Origin: Psychrobacter sp. JCM 18903
GTDB taxonomy: Bacteria; Pseudomonadota; Gammaproteobacteria; Pseudomonadales; Moraxellaceae
Assembly: GCF_000586475.1 (NCBI RefSeq)
Contig: NZ_BAWJ01000003.1
Span: 1-64,000 of the forward strand
DNA: 64,000 bases
Direction of reading: 5' to 3'
Shown here in pieces: positions 19,296 to 29,000 of the stretch; the stretch's first letter is position 1, and every line of letters begins with the position of its first letter. The position numbers and the translations under genes were made by a program. The notes beneath the pieces were generated by a model. The model ran no database searches, was not told the DNA's origin, and was given only the letters and a program-made list of their open reading frames with translations.

Positions 19296-19976
19296 CTAAT
19301 CTCCTAAGTGCGTCTCTTCCGTAGATTTCCAGTTATAAGCACCATAAAACAGCATCTGTGCTTGGCGAGTACAATTATGGAGCATCAGCTGTTTATTTTC
19401 TTCAATCTCGTTCAGATCGATTTCATCATCATGGTCTTCAGTATAAGTCAGCTCCAACCAATCGATAATCCAAGAAAAGAACATATTTACCCCAGCTTCA
19501 GCCAGTAGGCGACGGTCATAGGCATTGATATGAGTAAAAGCAGGCTGTAGCGCTAAATCATCAGCCAAGCTTTGAGCATGTTTTTTGACAAGTTCATTAA
19601 TGGCTTTGCGTACAGCTTCTGAGCCACCGTAGCGCTCACTGACTAAAAATTGCCAGTAATAAGGCTGATCACTGACCATATACAAGAACAGCTGAATGCT
19701 CTTAGCAATTTGGCGATCAAAGCTACGTTTACGCCCAATTTGCAAGCTATCGCTTAGGATCGCCAGCGTACCGCCTAGCTCTTCTACGACCAATGCTCGA
19801 CCAAGCGATTCCATGTCGTCGAAATGCCGATAAAATGCGGTCGGCACCACGCCAACCTCACGCGTTACTTGCCGGAGGCTGATTGAGCTAAAAGACTGCC
19901 CTGTCATACATAAATCAAGCACGGCATTAAAAAAGGCGTGCCGAGTTTGAAGTTTCTTCTGTTCGCGACTGCTCAT
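19296..19976 (-). CDS. TetR family repressor, FabR-like
   Basis: The 226-residue protein resembles FabR, the repressor of unsaturated fatty-acid synthesis genes. It has a short N-terminus, the helix-turn-helix FSSISLRQVTREVGVVPTAFYRHFDDMESLG, and the LVSERYGGSEAVRKAI region that parallels LLRERSGTSAAFRAAV in FabR. The C-terminal ligand domain ends in MLFYGAYNWKST, similar to the GAYYW of FabR. Fatty-acid genes are not adjacent, so the target is inferred. It is convergent with gspK. Confidence 0.8.
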   Translation of the reverse strand: MSSREQKKLQTRHAFFNAVLDLCMTGQSFSSISLRQVTREVGVVPTAFYRHFDDMESLGRALVVEELGGTLAILSDSLQIGRKRSFDRQIAKSIQLFLYMVSDQPYYWQFLVSERYGGSEAVRKAINELVKKHAQSLADDLALQPAFTHINAYDRRLLAEAGVNMFFSWIIDWLELTYTEDHDDEIDLNEIEENKQLMLHNCTRQAQMLFYGAYNWKSTEETHLGD

Positions 19977-20080
19977 AATATTTCAAAATTGTCCAATAAG
20001 GGTTTATCATACTCATTTCAGCGTAAAAATACGACTGAAATACGCAACTTGTGTTAATTTACTAGACCTGCACGGGTCTT

Positions 20081-21502
20081 TTAAACCATCGTACCCCAAT
20101 GGCCTTGTAACTCTTGTGCCAATCGATACGCCTCATGATCATTCATCCCAGTGATAAAGTCCAATATATTTAAGATATTGTGATAGACATTATCTGATAA
20201 TACCCGCCGATGCTCATCGAGATGTGGCTGTAACAACATTAGTAGGCGCTGCTGCTCAAAGGACATGGATTGAGGATTAGATGTTGCTCTACTACCTGTC
20301 CAAGCCAATGGCATAAAAGCATCTAATAAACGATGCAAGCATTGATTGGCCATCAATTCCATACGTACTTTGCTTGGGTGATTGAATATTTTTTCGCGTG
20401 CCAATTGCTTGGCTTGATTAATGCCATTTTGTACATTTGCATCACAATGGGTAAATAAACTGCCTTGTAGTTTTCCGGCCAGCAGGGCATCACTATTGGC
20501 AACAAAGGCATCGGTCACCGTGTTTACCAAACGCATCATGGCACGGGCTCGCAATGAGGCTAAGCTCTGCCTCACAGACATGTGTACGGGCAGATTGATA
20601 CTGCTAGGGCGCTCACCAATCAGCTCATAAAATATGGCGGCAACCTCACTATAGGTCAGCATATTGAGATTGATACCATCTTCTAAATCGATCAAGGCAT
20701 AGCAAATATCGTCTGCTGCTTCTAGTAAATAAGCCAGCGGATGACGCGCAAAACCGTCGTGCTGTGTTGAACGTGGTAAATGCAAACAGGCTGCCAACTC
20801 TTCTAATTGTGCTGACTCACTATAAAAGCAGCCAAATTTTTGTACATTTTGATGGTGGTGTTTATCATTGACATCGTTGCTGTGAGAGGCAAGCCACGGA
20901 TACTTCATAAAAGCGCCTAGCGTTGCACAAGTGAGACGCATACCACCTTTATCAGGATGGTGCTCATTACGCGCCAACAGTCGAAACCCTTGTGCATTAC
21001 CTTCGTAGGCCAGCAAGTCCAAGCGCTCGTTGCTACTTAAATTTTGTAATATCGCTTGAGGGTCAGGTTGCCTAAACCAATCTCGAATGGCATACTCTCC
21101 CGCATGACCAAAAGGCGGGTTGCCAATATCGTGAGCGAGGCACGCTGCTTGTACAATGACACCGACATCGGCTGGCGATACGCCTGCTGGTAGACCGCTG
21201 GCCAATTTATCATGGAGCTTTTCTGCTGCCATCATTGCTAAAGAGCGTCCAATAGAGGAGACCTCAAGCGAATGAGTCAGACGCGTATGGATACCGAGCT
21301 GATTGGTTAATGGATGGACTTGGGTTTTTTGATTCAACTGCCGAAAGGAGTGCGAAAATACCAGTCTGTCGTAGTCTTTGTGAAACTGAGAGCGAGTACT
21401 TGTATTGGCGTTAAACTTTTTGGCAGCACCAAGACGTTGTGAGTTGAGGAGATGAGACCATTGTGTGGTAGGGGACGGCAAAGAGGTTGGTGTACTTAGC
21501 AT
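20081..21502 (-). CDS. dgt: Deoxyguanosinetriphosphate triphosphohydrolase
   Basis: Dgt cleaves dGTP to deoxyguanosine and tripolyphosphate. The HD-domain metal ligands are visible: RLTHSLEVSSIGRSLA, AHDIGNPPFGHAGE and the later DDICYALIDLEDG. The N-terminal region (RSQFHKDYDRLVFSHSFRQLNQKTQV) is typical of the family. Length is 473 residues (E. coli Dgt 505). It is a single gene on the minus strand; the space upstream holds a copy of the dispersed repeat family (21563-21670). Confidence 0.93.
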   Translation of the reverse strand: MLSTPTSLPSPTTQWSHLLNSQRLGAAKKFNANTSTRSQFHKDYDRLVFSHSFRQLNQKTQVHPLTNQLGIHTRLTHSLEVSSIGRSLAMMAAEKLHDKLASGLPAGVSPADVGVIVQAACLAHDIGNPPFGHAGEYAIRDWFRQPDPQAILQNLSSNERLDLLAYEGNAQGFRLLARNEHHPDKGGMRLTCATLGAFMKYPWLASHSNDVNDKHHHQNVQKFGCFYSESAQLEELAACLHLPRSTQHDGFARHPLAYLLEAADDICYALIDLEDGINLNMLTYSEVAAIFYELIGERPSSINLPVHMSVRQSLASLRARAMMRLVNTVTDAFVANSDALLAGKLQGSLFTHCDANVQNGINQAKQLAREKIFNHPSKVRMELMANQCLHRLLDAFMPLAWTGSRATSNPQSMSFEQQRLLMLLQPHLDEHRRVLSDNVYHNILNILDFITGMNDHEAYRLAQELQGHWGTMV

Positions 21503-21562
21503 ATTGAAACATCCGAAACCAAGGGAGCCTCTAGCATAGCAAAATAGCGCCCTTGGTACAGA

Positions 21563-21670
21563 TATATAGTCAACCCTCTATAAATTGGATACGGTGTCAG
21601 TCTTGCTTAGCTTACTACTTGTATTGCTTTCACTCGCCTTCCTTGTATCTAAATTATAGTGAATCGAGCT
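21563..21670. repeat. Dispersed inverted-repeat element, copy 1
   Basis: An approximately 108-bp intergenic element. Near its left end is TATATAGTCAACCCTCTATAA; the right end contains CACTCGCCTTCCTTGTATC and TTATAGTGAATC. Inner ends CTATAAATTGGATAC and GTATCTAAATTATAG are imperfect inverted repeats (13 of 15). The same motifs recur at 32378-32489 and 55578-55686. No protein is encoded. It sits between dgt and the His-rich lipoprotein gene. Confidence 0.6.
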
Positions 21671-22245
21671 TAAGATTTCTGGCAGTTAAAAAGCACTTCT
21701 TCCTCTTCGATAGCTACATTGCTGCCCAATGTTTTATTTCTCAACGTTGCCTTGTCACCATTTACCTGCCATATAATGCCATGGGTGTTATCTAATCCGA
21801 TATCACTGGTATAGATGGTTTTTTCAGTACTGGCGTCGCTATCAGAGGTAGCGGTCAAATCGTATTCGATACCATCGATGAGTAGGTGCACTGTCTGCAA
21901 TGGAGCATCATCATGGTAAGACACGCCTATAGTAGCCGTAGGCTCACAAGAGAATGGTGTGCTGTTGCTGGCATGTTCTGCATGATCGTGTCCTGCATGC
22001 GCGCTTTCTTCGTGGCTATGACTTTCATGATTGTGTCCTTCATGACCTTGTTCCATAGCATCGTGCCCTTCGTGCCCTTCGTGCCCTTCATGAGCATGTT
22101 CAGCGTGATCATCTACGGGTGTTATTTCTTCGGATACTACCGTATCACTTTCTGCATTCGGCTGACAGCCCAATAGAGAGCCTGTCATGATACTTCCTAC
22201 AAGCGCAACACTGGCAAATCTAGAAAAAGAGAAATAGTCAGTCAT
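21670..22245 (-). CDS. Zur-controlled His-rich lipoprotein with MliC-like domain
   Basis: The 191-residue product starts at ATG 22245, where GAGG lies eight bases upstream; an in-frame extension upstream lacks this signal. A lipoprotein signal peptide ends in GSLLGC (Cys27). Residues 47-91 contain 15 histidines in HEGH-type repeats, a clear metal-binding tract. The rest (about 97-191) resembles the MliC/PliC lysozyme-inhibitor domain: FSC..., V.LLIDGIEYDL, YTS, IIWQVNGDKATL and LFNC, with cysteines at 100 and 188. A Zur-type operator overlaps the promoter region. I infer a zinc-scavenging or zinc-storing envelope lipoprotein made under zinc limitation. The combination is not one I know by name. 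Confidence 0.8.
   Translation of the reverse strand: MTDYFSFSRFASVALVGSIMTGSLLGCQPNAESDTVVSEEITPVDDHAEHAHEGHEGHEGHDAMEQGHEGHNHESHSHEESAHAGHDHAEHASNSTPFSCEPTATIGVSYHDDAPLQTVHLLIDGIEYDLTATSDSDASTEKTIYTSDIGLDNTHGIIWQVNGDKATLRNKTLGSNVAIEEEEVLFNCQKS
22061..22096. repeat. 9-bp in-frame tandem repeat in the His-rich tract
   Basis: About three to four copies of GTGCCCTTC (plus strand) encode the HEGHEGHEG stretch. Copy-number change would keep the frame and alter histidine content. Confidence 0.7.
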
Positions 22246-22277
22246 AGTATAAGTCCTCAAATAGCAAAATAAAGATA

Positions 22278-22292
22278 TGTTATAATATAACA
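22278..22292. promoter_or_regulatory. Predicted Zur operator
   Basis: TGTTATAATATAACA is palindromic at every position except the central base and equals the core of the gammaproteobacterial Zur box (known consensus core TGTTATANTATAACA). It lies 33-47 bases upstream of the ATG of the His-rich lipoprotein gene and overlaps a TATAAT-like -10 region, the usual place for repression by zinc-loaded Zur. Confidence 0.85.
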
Positions 22293-22307
22293 ACAAACAG
22301 ACAAAAT

Positions 22308-22342
22308 AAAGCCGATGAGGGAGAATTTCCAACATCGGCTTA
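22308..22342 (-). terminator. Terminator downstream of ychF
   Basis: On the minus strand an AAGCCGATG/CATCGGCTT stem with a loop of about 17 bases is followed by TATTTTG. It begins 30 bases after the ychF stop and precedes the next promoter. Confidence 0.6.
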
Positions 22343-22373
22343 TTAACTATCAGTCAGGATGTACCGCTTAACG

Positions 22374-23465
22374 TTACACGTTAAATCTAAAGTGCATGAT
22401 ATCGCCATCTTGTACGATATAGGTTTTGCCTTCTAAGCGTGATTTGCCAGCGGCAGCTGCGCCTTTTTCACCGCCATACTCGATAAAATCATCATACGCA
22501 ATGACTTCGGCACGAATGAAGCCGCGCTCAAAATCAGTATGAATCACGCCAGCGGCTTGCGGAGCCGTTGCGCCAACTGCAACCGTCCAAGCGCGCACTT
22601 CTTTAACACCAGCAGTAAAGTAAGTCTGCATATCTAGCAAATCATAACCACCGCGAATGACTTGATCAAGACCGGCCTCGAGCATATCCATCTCAGCTAG
22701 GAAGTCTTTTTTGTCGTCTTCATCAAGCTGAGCGATTTCAGATTCGATTTGGTTGCATAGAGCGATAACGATAGAATCTTCGCCAGTCGCATAGTTGCGT
22801 ACCGCATCAAGGTATGGATTGTTTTCAAAGCCATCTTCACTGACGTTAGCGATATACATGGTTGGTTTTAGGGTGATTAAACCATAACTTCTGATGAGCT
22901 TTTTCTCATCAGCATCTAGGTTCGCTGCGCGTGCCGCTTTACCTTCTGCTAATAAAGGCTCAACTTTTTTAAAGATATCAAGCAATGCTTGCGCGTCTTT
23001 GTCGCCACCTTTAGCCTTCTTGGTTTGGTTGTGAATGGCACGCTCAACGGCCTCTAAATCTGCCAATGCCAATTCAGTGTTAATGGTTTCGATATCATCA
23101 ATAGGGCTGACGCGACCATCAACGTGGACGACGTTGTCATCATCAAAACAGCGTACGACGTGCGCAATCGCATCAGTCTCACGGATATTGGCTAGGAACT
23201 GGTTGCCCATGCCTTCGCCTTTTGAAGCACCAGCGACTAGACCTGCGATATCCACAAACTCCATCGTCGTTGGTAATACGCGTTCAGGCTTAACGATATC
23301 AGCCAGTTTCTTTAGGCGTGGGTCAGGTACTGGTACGATACCTGTGTTGGGATCTTTGGTACAAAATGGAAAGTTTTCAGCGGCAATTCCCGCTTTGGTC
23401 AACGCATTAAACAAGGTGGATTTACCCACGTTTGGTAGGCCGACGATGCCGCAATTAAAACCCAT
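22374..23465 (-). CDS. ychF: Redox-regulated Obg-family ATPase YchF
   Basis: YchF (OLA1) is a ribosome-associated P-loop protein of the Obg family that prefers ATP. The sequence has the P-loop [15 protein letters not shown] (about 8-22), the conserved [12 protein letters not shown] and [26 protein letters not shown], and a C-terminal TGS domain with [16 protein letters not shown] and [15 protein letters not shown]. Length 363 is standard. In many genomes it lies beside pth; here it does not. Confidence 0.97.
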   Translation of the reverse strand: MGFNCGIVGLPNVGKSTLFNALTKAGIAAENFPFCTKDPNTGIVPVPDPRLKKLADIVKPERVLPTTMEFVDIAGLVAGASKGEGMGNQFLANIRETDAIAHVVRCFDDDNVVHVDGRVSPIDDIETINTELALADLEAVERAIHNQTKKAKGGDKDAQALLDIFKKVEPLLAEGKAARAANLDADEKKLIRSYGLITLKPTMYIANVSEDGFENNPYLDAVRNYATGEDSIVIALCNQIESEIAQLDEDDKKDFLAEMDMLEAGLDQVIRGGYDLLDMQTYFTAGVKEVRAWTVAVGATAPQAAGVIHTDFERGFIRAEVIAYDDFIEYGGEKGAAAAGKSRLEGKTYIVQDGDIMHFRFNV

Positions 23466-23827
23466 AACATTCTCTCAATATATTAATAAAATCAGTTGGT
23501 ATAAAGATTGGTTAAATGATAAATCAAAATTGGGCATATTGTAGCAAATTTACCTGAATAGGGGTGAGGTTGTTGTATTGTATACTGAGATTTTGCGTTT
23601 GGTCATGACTGGCAATTTTGCTGTTTTATCGATTATGGTAAGCTGTGCTATAAAACGATAGTTTGGCTTGTAGGCGTATGACAGGTAAGCGCCTACGACT
23701 CGCTAAACTTGACGAGTAATCTTCATTATGAACACCAAGCGCTCTCAGTCAAATCTGCAAACCACTATGTATAAATGCGCCGTATCGATAAAGGCCGCTA
23801 AAATAAAACGAAAGGCAAATTCCTATA
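23466..23827. other. Divergent intergenic region, ychF / helicase
   Basis: These 360 bases separate ychF from the UvrD-like gene. No ORF, RNA or clear hairpin is evident; promoters for both should lie here. A weak ribosome site (AAAGGC) precedes the helicase ATG. Confidence 0.5.
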
Positions 23828-26019
23828 ATGACACCCACGATTTTTGACACGCGCCACTACAATTATCCGCAAAACTTCATCGAGATTAAGCCCAAGCTGG
23901 CACGACTTGAGCAGGCAATTAAAATGCTAGAGGCAAATTTAATCGATGCTAATGATGATGCAAATATTGAGCTACTGAATCAAAGGCTTAATAGTGAATT
24001 AGGATTGAAAGTAAACTATGCCCGTGAGTTAAATCCTGACCAACTATTAGCAGCCACCACTATCGAAGGCAAAGTGTTGGTCATTGCAGGTGCAGGCTCT
24101 GGCAAGACCAAAACGCTCACGTACCGTACCAGTTATTTGTTAGAGAATGGGGTCACGCCCAAAAGCATCTTGCTACTGACCTTTACCCGTAAAGCCGCCA
24201 ATGAAATAAAAAGCCGTGCCAAAACCTTACTTGCGAATACCTTATTTAATAAACAGTCTGATGAAGACTTGGTAAAGGATAAGCTGCCAACTGATAAGCG
24301 GCTCAACGATATCACCAGTGGTACTTTTCACTCATTCTGCAATATGCTGCTGCGTCAATATTCAGGGCTGCTCGGTATTAATCCGCGATTTACGATTTTA
24401 GACACGGGCGATAGCGAAGATGCCATCGACTTAATTCACAAAGAAAAAAAGTATACCGCGCAAAATAAGAGCCAAGCATTCCCGCGCAAAAAGACACTGC
24501 AAAATATCATTTCTAGCTCTCGGAATAGACGTATTCATATCCGTGATTTAATCGAAAGTAGTTATCCTGATATCGCCGTACATATTCCTATTATCGAGCA
24601 ATTGGCAGTCGATTTTCATGAGTATAAACGTGCCAATCATCTCTACGACTTTGACGATATTATCAGTCAGGTCGTGCGTCATTTGAAGACTAATGATACC
24701 TTTCGCCAAATGCTACAAAACCAATATCGCTACATCATGGTTGATGAATATCAAGACACCAATATTCCGCAAAAGCAGCTGATAGATTTGATTTGTGCAT
24801 CTGAGTCGGTATCGCTGATGGTGGTCGGTGATGACAATCAAAGTATTTATGCTTTTCGCGGTGCCAATTACGAAAATATTCTGTTATTCGGTGAGACCTA
24901 TCCCGATGCCAAGCTGATTAAGCTCGAGCAAAACTATCGCAGTACGCCTGCTGTTTTGGATTATATCAATGCTTTGTCCGTGCAAATCACGCTAGGCTAT
25001 CAAAAACAATTGTACTCTGGCGCATCGATAAGTGGGGATAAGCCAGTGTTTAGCCGCCTAAGCAATGAGACAAAAGAAGCCAAGTATATCGCCGATAAAA
25101 TCATCGAGCTAAAGTCAGATCATGATTATGATGATTTTGCGGTACTGTGTCGCACATCCTTTCAATCTAACTATGTCCAATTAGAGTTTATGGAGCGTCA
25201 TATTCCATTCATTGTGGTGGGCGGGATCAAGTTCATTGAAAGGCGACATATCAAAGACGTTTTGGCCTTTGTCAAAGTCCTCTATAACCCGAATGATACG
25301 ATTGCTTGGCATCGTATTTTGACCTTATTCCAAGGCGTGGGAATAGTCACCGCGACGCGTTTGACCCAAGCGATTAATGCCGATAACAACTCCTTTGAGC
25401 CATTACTTACGGCGAAGTTTGCTAAAAAAAGTATACAGCTTGAACCTTTATACAATACGCTCACTAAAGCAAATCAAGCTGAATCCGTCGAGACGGTCAT
25501 TGAGCTGATTTTAGAGTTCTATATTCCTGTCCTAAAAACGATTGAGGAAAATTGGCGAGAGCGCAAGGAGGACTTTCGTGTGCTCAAAAATTTGGCAATA
25601 GAACACAGTAGCTTGATAACTTCTTAGAAAATTTGGCACTCGATCCGCCTAATGATTCGGTCGCAGCCATGGAGAAACCAGAAGATAATGACACAGATAA
25701 AGTGACGATTTCGACCATTCACAGTGCGAAGGGGCTGGAGTGGCCAGTGGTGTTTGTTAACTCATTGGTCGATGGTATCACGCCGCACTATCGCTCTTTG
25801 GATGACTTTGAAGAGCTAGAAGAAGAACGAAAATTATTCTATGTTGCTTGTAGTCGAGCCAAGACCAGACTGTATCTAACGGCACCTGATTACTTCGCCA
25901 GTTATTCAGGGTATTTTGACAAGCCGTCGCGGTTTATCGCTGAGCTGTCTGCGAATGAGGTCACTGTCGAAGCTTCTAAACAGGTGAGAGAGGAGAGTGA
26001 TGATCCAGTGTGGTGGTGA
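23828..26019 (+). CDS. UvrD/Rep-like superfamily I DNA helicase, frame broken
   Basis: An ATP-dependent 3'-5' DNA helicase by family. After a ~70-residue N-terminal extension come motif I (VIAGAGSGKTKTLTYR, about 85), motif Ia (LLTFTRKAANEI), motif II (MVDEYQDTN, about 304), motif III (VVGDDNQSIYAFRGA), motif IV (LEQNYRST), and in the second frame motifs V (ISTIHSAKGLEWPVVFV) and VI (FYVACSRAKTRLYL). The frames meet at 25613-25615, where one G is missing (CTTGATAAC for CTTGGATAAC), restoring SSLDNFLENLALDPP and a total of about 730 residues. It converges with the helicase-nuclease gene, with 49 bases between stops. Assignment to Rep, UvrD or an accessory helicase is not possible from sequence alone. 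Confidence 0.88.
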
Positions 26020-26068
26020 TATTGTGAGTATATTACCACCGCACTGGCATTGACTGACTCTTATATAT

Positions 26069-29000
26069 TTAAGCGTCAGTCTCCGTTTCGCTATCTATGT
26101 TGGTATCAATGTCAGTTTCAATATCGAGTATGGGTTCTTCAACAGTATTGACGATTCTAGATTCAACATACGAGCTGCTATGTGCCGTGTCGGTAGTGAT
26201 TGGATAAATCTCTAAGCGTTCCAATTCCGCCAATAAATCTTGGATGACTTCTTTTTTACGAGTGACAAAAGTAGAGGCAAAGCAGCGCCAAAATTTCCAG
26301 CCCGCACGCTCTAAAATACGCTGACGTTGCATATCGCTGTCCCATTTGTCAGGCCCATGATATCTATCGCCATCACATTCAATGGCTAGACTGTTATCGT
26401 TTTCACCTTCGACAACCATATCGATTCGGTAGGCACCAGCCTTAACCTGCGGAACCACTCGATAGCCTCTCTCAACCAGAAGGTTAAAAACTTCTGTTTC
26501 AAAGGGAGACTCACATTTATCACGCAAGTCAGCTACTTGCTCTTCATTTTGCATAAATGGCGCTTGAAAATGTTTGATGAGTTCAGCGCGATAATGGTCA
26601 GCTTGGCTAAGCTCGTCTAGCTCAATACTGCGTACCAAATACATTCTATCGCGCGCTCTTGAGGCCGCAACATTCATACGCTGAGCGAAAGTGTCTCTCG
26701 TTTGTGCATGGGCGCTCCGGGTACCACTACCAATGACAAAAACATGATATCGCGCTCTTTGCCTTGAAAGGTTCTGGCATCACCGCAAGCAATGTCAAAA
26801 GCAGTCATTACCGTTTCATCTAGTTCTTTGTTGAGTATCTCCATAATATTATGCGCTTGCTTATTGCCTAGCAACGAGACAACACCGATGGTTTTACCTT
26901 TGTAAGCTGGATCAGCAACGATGAACTTGATTTCATCGACGATAAATCTGACTTCTGAAGGATTAATATCAGAGCCTTTAAGACGATAGCCGTCAGTGAC
27001 ATAAACATCAATCAATGGTGGGTCTAAGCGTTCTGAGGGCTTGGCTTTACGTAAAGGTATCAGCTCATGATTGTAAAACTCACGTTTTGAGAACTCAATA
27101 ATAGGTGCAATACTGCGAAAATGTTCTTTTAGCATCACACTGCTATCTGCAAAAACGACTTTGAATAAATCATAGATTGAACGATCAGGCGACATTTGTG
27201 AGCGATAGACAGGGACTTGATTGCTCAGATACTGTGCCATCAGATTGCGAATTTTTTCGATATCGAGACCGACGCTTCTGGCGATACTTGCTTGTCATCA
27301 CCAACGATTAACACTTTCTTAGCTCTCATAATGGCTGGGAGTGCAGTTAAGTCAGACTGAGAGGCTTCATCAATGATAACCAAGTCAAAACTGCCGAACT
27401 CTGCGGGCAAGGACTCAGAAATACGATAATGCGGCATAATCCAACACGGAATAGCAGCACTTGCTCCCGCAGAAGCTTCGCGCGCTTCACGGCGATAATA
27501 ATGCGCGCCTTTGCCTGTTCCCTTACCGATACGCATAATGGCAGAGCGGTATTTTTCTAGAGACGCTCTCACGTTTGGTGTCGCATTTTCTGCAACTTTT
27601 AGCCATGCTCTTTTGGTGATGGCTTCTTGATAGAGTCTGGCTAAGCTTACTTCTAAATTGCCACGAGTTTTGGCCAGTTGAACCAATTCCTTGCGACCAT
27701 CGATGCTGTCTATAAAGCTGGTCAATCTAGCAATTCGCCAAATCTGCTGCCAGTTATCTGATGCCAAGGTGTCTTGAGAATTATTATGAGGTTCATAACG
27801 CAATTTCTTCGCCCAAAGTGGTGCGCCGTTATCTTCAATGAGTTGAGTAACATCAGCGACTGTCTGTAAGTCTGTTGCAAGATTATTTACTCGTTTCAGC
27901 TCATTAAGCAGTTCTTGATAGTCTGCTTGTAATTCATCATCAGATAAACTCGGGTCACCAATATTTTGAGTGACAAAGGCCGTCATTTTTTCACTAATAT
28001 TGCCTTTATAGTCAGCAAGCTTATTAAGCAACGTCTCTTTTAACGTGAGACTTTCAGCCAGATTATGTCTCTTTAAGTGTTGTTTAAGAACATTTTCAAT
28101 CTCAGCCAAGATATCCGTGTCATAAGGTGCTGCAGAAATAATATCCCAATCTATGAATATAGTACTTAACGCTTGCCTGATACTGTGCTGCAAGTGGTTA
28201 CTAGCAATGATTTCATCATATAGATGAACGGCTGAATGTAACGCAGATAAATTATCAGGCGCTACCTCAAATATTGGTAAGGACAGCTCATTTGATAAGG
28301 CGTTCCAGCGAAGGATAAGCGCTTGAGATTTTTTTCTAAACGTTATAAAGCTGGATATATACTGCCAGTCTGCCTCACTTGATGGTGCTGATGAGACTAT
28401 TGTTATAGACTCAAGGCTTTTTTTCTCAGCAGATTTACCAAAAATCCCAGCGAGACCAAATGGCTTTTTGCCTTCAGATAAATTTTTCACCGCGTCAACG
28501 AGCTCTAGATTCTTATCAAAATCATCTGTCATCGTAATAGGTTTGGTTAAATAAATGGTTCTCTCATCAAAAGCGCTTTGATTTCATCATTCAGTATAGT
28601 GAGATGAGCGATGATGTCTTGCTTAGTCTCATTAGCTAAATCCTGCTGAATGTCAGTCGTCCAGCTCTGCCCAGCTGCTATAATTTTCTGTAGCAGATCA
28701 GTTAAACGAGAAGTATTAGAAGTGACTTCGTGAGCAATATTTATTGTGCTAGCACTGTCATTTATTAAGCTTGGTAGTTCTCCTTGCTGCTCAGCTACAT
28801 GTGACTCGTTGAGATAACTCAAATCTTTATGAAGTTGTTTTATAGCATTGCTAGGTGGCATTTCTGCAACTGCAGGAATTTTTTTATTAACATAAGCCAA
28901 ATCACTGCCGAGGTTTACTCTTGCATTTTTTAGCGCCGTGATATCAGCATGAGTAAATCGAGGCTTAAATGTCTCTTCTATACCAATTTATCGGGAAAGC

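Noticed and set aside
23035..23544. 169-residue plus-strand frame
   Set aside because: Antisense of ychF, whose own frame is fully conserved.
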